Shown one piece after another: positions 61,822-64,000 of a DNA stretch of 64,000 bases. How positions within the stretch are numbered: the stretch's first letter is position 1; every line of letters begins with the position of its first letter. The position numbers and the translations under genes were made by a program. Origin of the DNA: Bacteroidales bacterium WCE2004 (lineage in GTDB: Bacteria; Bacteroidota; Bacteroidia; Bacteroidales; UBA932). Below the pieces are notes generated by a model. It worked only from the letters and a program-made list of their open reading frames with translations. It searched no databases and was not told the origin of the DNA. Where the stretch lies: contig FUZR01000004.1 in assembly GCA_900167895.1 (NCBI GenBank), positions 124,001 through 188,000 on the forward strand, read 5' to 3'.

Positions 61822-63333
61822 TTAAAAACCAGGGTTGTGGGAAAGATTCGCGTTCACGTCATACTCGCGCTTCGGGATCGGAAGAGCCCAGAACTTGGAG
61901 GATGCGTCCAGATTGTCCGGACGGCGAACGTCGGAATAATTCACGGCGCCGGCGGCAGTACGTCCGAGGTCGAACCAATAGTGGCCCTCGAAGTTGAGTT
62001 CAAGACGACGCTCAAGCGCAACGGCGGCGCCGGCAGCGGAGGTAAGGGGAGATGCATTTCGGTTGGCGCGGATCGTATTGAGATCGCTCAACGCAGTAAC
62101 GCCCGAGATCGAAGCACCGTTCACGATGGCCTCCGCGCGGTTGAGATACATCTCGGAGAGACGCAGGACAATCACGTTGCTCACATCCGGCGTAGAAGTC
62201 GCATCGCCAAGACCCTTGCCATAGTACTTCATGGTCCAAAGCTCGCCGTTGGACTCTTCCTCCTGGTCGGTGCAGAACATGGCCTTGCCATCATCTTCAC
62301 CACGGACGCCCGTGGAGCCCCGGACATCTCCTTCCTCGAAGAGACTGGTGAGAGCCTTCGAGGCCGCGCAGTCAGCATATCCGATCGGGTTGGTCATATG
62401 CGACGGGCCTTCCCAGTACTCATCATAAGCGTTGGATTTGTTTCCATAGATCTCAAAGATCACCTCAGATCCACCGACATTCTTGCTCCAGACAGAAGGA
62501 TACTCTTCTGCCGTCCAAAGCTTGAAAGCGGGATTGTTGATCACCTTGGTGGCATAGTCTGCAGCAGCCTGCCAGTCCTGGTTGTAGAGATAGACGCGGC
62601 TCAGCAGCGCCTGGATGGCCGGAAGCGTAGCCGCCGCCTTCTTGTCGGTGATACCGGCACGGGCGTAGTCCGCAGCCATCAGAGACTCGGCCGTGGTAAG
62701 GTCGCTGATAATCTGAGCATACACTTCTGCAACGGTATTGCGGGCGGGCTGCTCCTTGGCGGTCTTGTCAGTCTTCAGCACAATAGGGATGCAGTCATTG
62801 AAATTGACGGCCGCAGCCTTGGCCGGAGAATAAGCATAGAGACGGGCCATATCGAACATGGAGAGAGCACGCAGGAAATAGCACTCAGCCTGCAGGTTCT
62901 TGACATCCTGCTCGGAAACTTTACCCTTGGCATATGCCTCCATGCCATTATCCTCAATAGCCTCAAGGACATTGTTGACAGCAGAAATAACATAATAGCC
63001 ATAGCCCCAGAGGCCAACGGTAGCGTCAGCGCTGTAAGTCATATAGAAGGGCGCCTGATAACGGCCCGACTGGAAGCTGGTGCTCGTAGGAATAGTAGCG
63101 TTGTCGGCACGCATCTCACTCGTCAACACGAAGTCAGCGCCATACCAGGTACCATCTGCGAGCGGAGAATAGGCTCCGGCAACAGCGGAATTAATAGCAT
63201 TGTAATCTATGAGCGCAAGTGCATTGCTCTGGGTCAGGAACGGATCCTCCGTAAGGAAGTCTTTGCACCCGGAAGCAAGGACAGCGGCGGCGCACAGGGC
63301 GATATATGCAATTTTTTTCATATCCGATTTCAT
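61822..63333 (-). CDS. SusD/RagB family nutrient-binding lipoprotein
   Basis: SusD proteins form the lid on SusC-type channels and bind the ligand at the cell surface. The 503 residues have a lipoprotein signal (LASGC, followed by KDFLTEDPF, the classic SusD opening), the TPR-like helical segment (NLQAECYFLRALSMFDMARL) and the C-terminal LRLSEMYLNRAEAIV and ERRLELNFEGHYWFDLGR signatures. An alternative start at 63321 would remove four residues. It is eight bases behind SusC. Nearby proteases suggest, but do not prove, a peptide substrate as in RagAB. Confidence 0.94.
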   Translation of the reverse strand: MKSDMKKIAYIALCAAAVLASGCKDFLTEDPFLTQSNALALIDYNAINSAVAGAYSPLADGTWYGADFVLTSEMRADNATIPTSTSFQSGRYQAPFYMTYSADATVGLWGYGYYVISAVNNVLEAIEDNGMEAYAKGKVSEQDVKNLQAECYFLRALSMFDMARLYAYSPAKAAAVNFNDCIPIVLKTDKTAKEQPARNTVAEVYAQIISDLTTAESLMAADYARAGITDKKAAATLPAIQALLSRVYLYNQDWQAAADYATKVINNPAFKLWTAEEYPSVWSKNVGGSEVIFEIYGNKSNAYDEYWEGPSHMTNPIGYADCAASKALTSLFEEGDVRGSTGVRGEDDGKAMFCTDQEEESNGELWTMKYYGKGLGDATSTPDVSNVIVLRLSEMYLNRAEAIVNGASISGVTALSDLNTIRANRNASPLTSAAGAAVALERRLELNFEGHYWFDLGRTAAGAVNYSDVRRPDNLDASSKFWALPIPKREYDVNANLSHNPGF

Positions 63334-63341
63334 TTAAAGCA

Positions 63342-64000
63342 TTAGAAAGAGACCTCGATGCCGCCCACGATAGACTTGGTCATAGGATAGACACCGGTAC
63401 CCATACCGGTCACGCCACGCTCAGGATCCCACCAATCCACATCATGGAAGGTGTAGAGGTTGAGGGCACTTGCGTAAACCTTGAGGGCATTCAGACCAAT
63501 CTTCTTGACGACATTGGTCGGGAGGGAATACGACAGGGTAATATCCTTGATACGCAGATAGCTGCCGTCCTGCATCCAGCGGGTGCTAGGCATCGCATAC
63601 GAGTTGGAAGAATTGCCGGCAACCGGCTTCGGGAACACGCCAGTATCACCCGGCTGTTTCCAGTAGTTGAGGGAGCGGGCAGATTGGTTCATGCTCATCT
63701 GGCTACCATCGGAGTTGATGTACCGGTTCTCGACGATGAGGACCTTATTGCCAGTCTTGAATTCAAAGAACGCACTCAGGGAAAGGCCCTTCCAGGAAAT
63801 GTTGGTATTGAAGCCACCGGTGAACTTAGGCTCCGGAGAACCGGCATAGATATAGGAGGCCTTGTTGTAGTCGTTCGTCAGCGTAGTACTGGTGATGTTT
63901 CCATCCTTGTCGAACTCGTGGTGACGCCAGAGAGCCTCACCGTTGGACGGATTGACGCCATAGTAATCCTTCAGATAGAAAGTATAGAACTGCTTTCCGA
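63342..64000 (-). CDS. SusC/RagA family TonB-dependent receptor, 3' part only
   Basis: The gene runs off the right edge; about 218 C-terminal residues are visible, in a frame open to base 63998. They contain KFTGGFNTNISWKGLSLSAF (a barrel segment with the SusC pattern), RWMQDGSYLRIKDITLSYSL and the final LKVYASALNLYTFHDVDWWD and GVYPMTKSIVGGIEVSF, which are SusC C-terminal landmarks. SusD follows after eight bases. The N-terminal regulatory and plug domains and the promoter are outside the window. Confidence 0.93.
   Translation of the reverse strand, partial: GKQFYTFYLKDYYGVNPSNGEALWRHHEFDKDGNITSTTLTNDYNKASYIYAGSPEPKFTGGFNTNISWKGLSLSAFFEFKTGNKVLIVENRYINSDGSQMSMNQSARSLNYWKQPGDTGVFPKPVAGNSSNSYAMPSTRWMQDGSYLRIKDITLSYSLPTNVVKKIGLNALKVYASALNLYTFHDVDWWDPERGVTGMGTGVYPMTKSIVGGIEVSF

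Overview
The window comes from a bacterium of the phylum Bacteroidota, most likely the order Bacteroidales, with a fairly high-GC genome. The evidence is a SusC/SusD pair, an Oar-type TonB receptor, many lipoproteins, a PorV-like protein with a type IX secretion (T9SS) sorting domain next to it, weak Shine-Dalgarno sequences, and promoters of the Bacteroides form (TTTG at -33, TAnnTTTG at -7). I cannot name a family or genus. The first 55 kb is mostly housekeeping DNA. The last 8 kb is an envelope and nutrient-uptake region whose GC content looks lower.

Layout. 1-2.9 kb: the end of an MFS transporter gene, then dxs. 2.9-16 kb: the transcription/translation block tRNA-Thr/Tyr/Gly/Thr, tuf, tRNA-Trp, secE, nusG, rplKAJL, rpoB, rpoC. 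15.96-29 kb: a sulfur amino acid and one-carbon region. It holds a cysteine leader peptide with an attenuator, cysK-cysE, a second cysK with metY, a divergent Lrp/AsnC regulator, metF-metH, a U32-family gene broken by an amber codon, xth and cysS. 29-31.3 kb: an ECF sigma factor with a membrane protein, then a REP-associated tyrosine transposase (RAYT) with two REP-like palindromes just behind it. 31.3-35.2 kb: rdgB, a polyprenyl synthase gene, rsgA and a MATE exporter. 35.2-37.9 kb: a purine uptake operon (apt, an outer-membrane channel, an NCS2 permease). 38-42.5 kb: rnr, manA, gpmI. 42.6-52.3 kb, all minus strand: an Oar-like TonB receptor, an OB-fold/BACON lipoprotein, a lipoprotein DNA/RNA nuclease, a lipoprotein EEP phosphodiesterase and an M3 peptidase. 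52.4-55 kb: a SAM-II-type riboswitch, metK, smpB, miaA. 55-64 kb, all minus strand: an S41 protease, a PorV-like protein, a subtilase with a T9SS tail, a secreted unknown, a Calx-beta lipoprotein, SusD and the end of SusC.

How it works together. Serine is acetylated by CysE and sulfhydrylated by CysK. MetY, MetF and MetH make methionine, MetK makes SAM, and CysS charges tRNA-Cys. Three different controls are visible on this network: a trp-style cysteine attenuator before cysK, a candidate Lrp operator before metY, and a SAM-II-type riboswitch before metK. The most unusual items are the cysteine attenuator, three repeat-derived in-frame insertions in metH, the nuclease/TonB-receptor locus (possibly for foraging extracellular nucleic acid), and a set of promoters so close to start codons that the mRNAs should be leaderless or nearly so.
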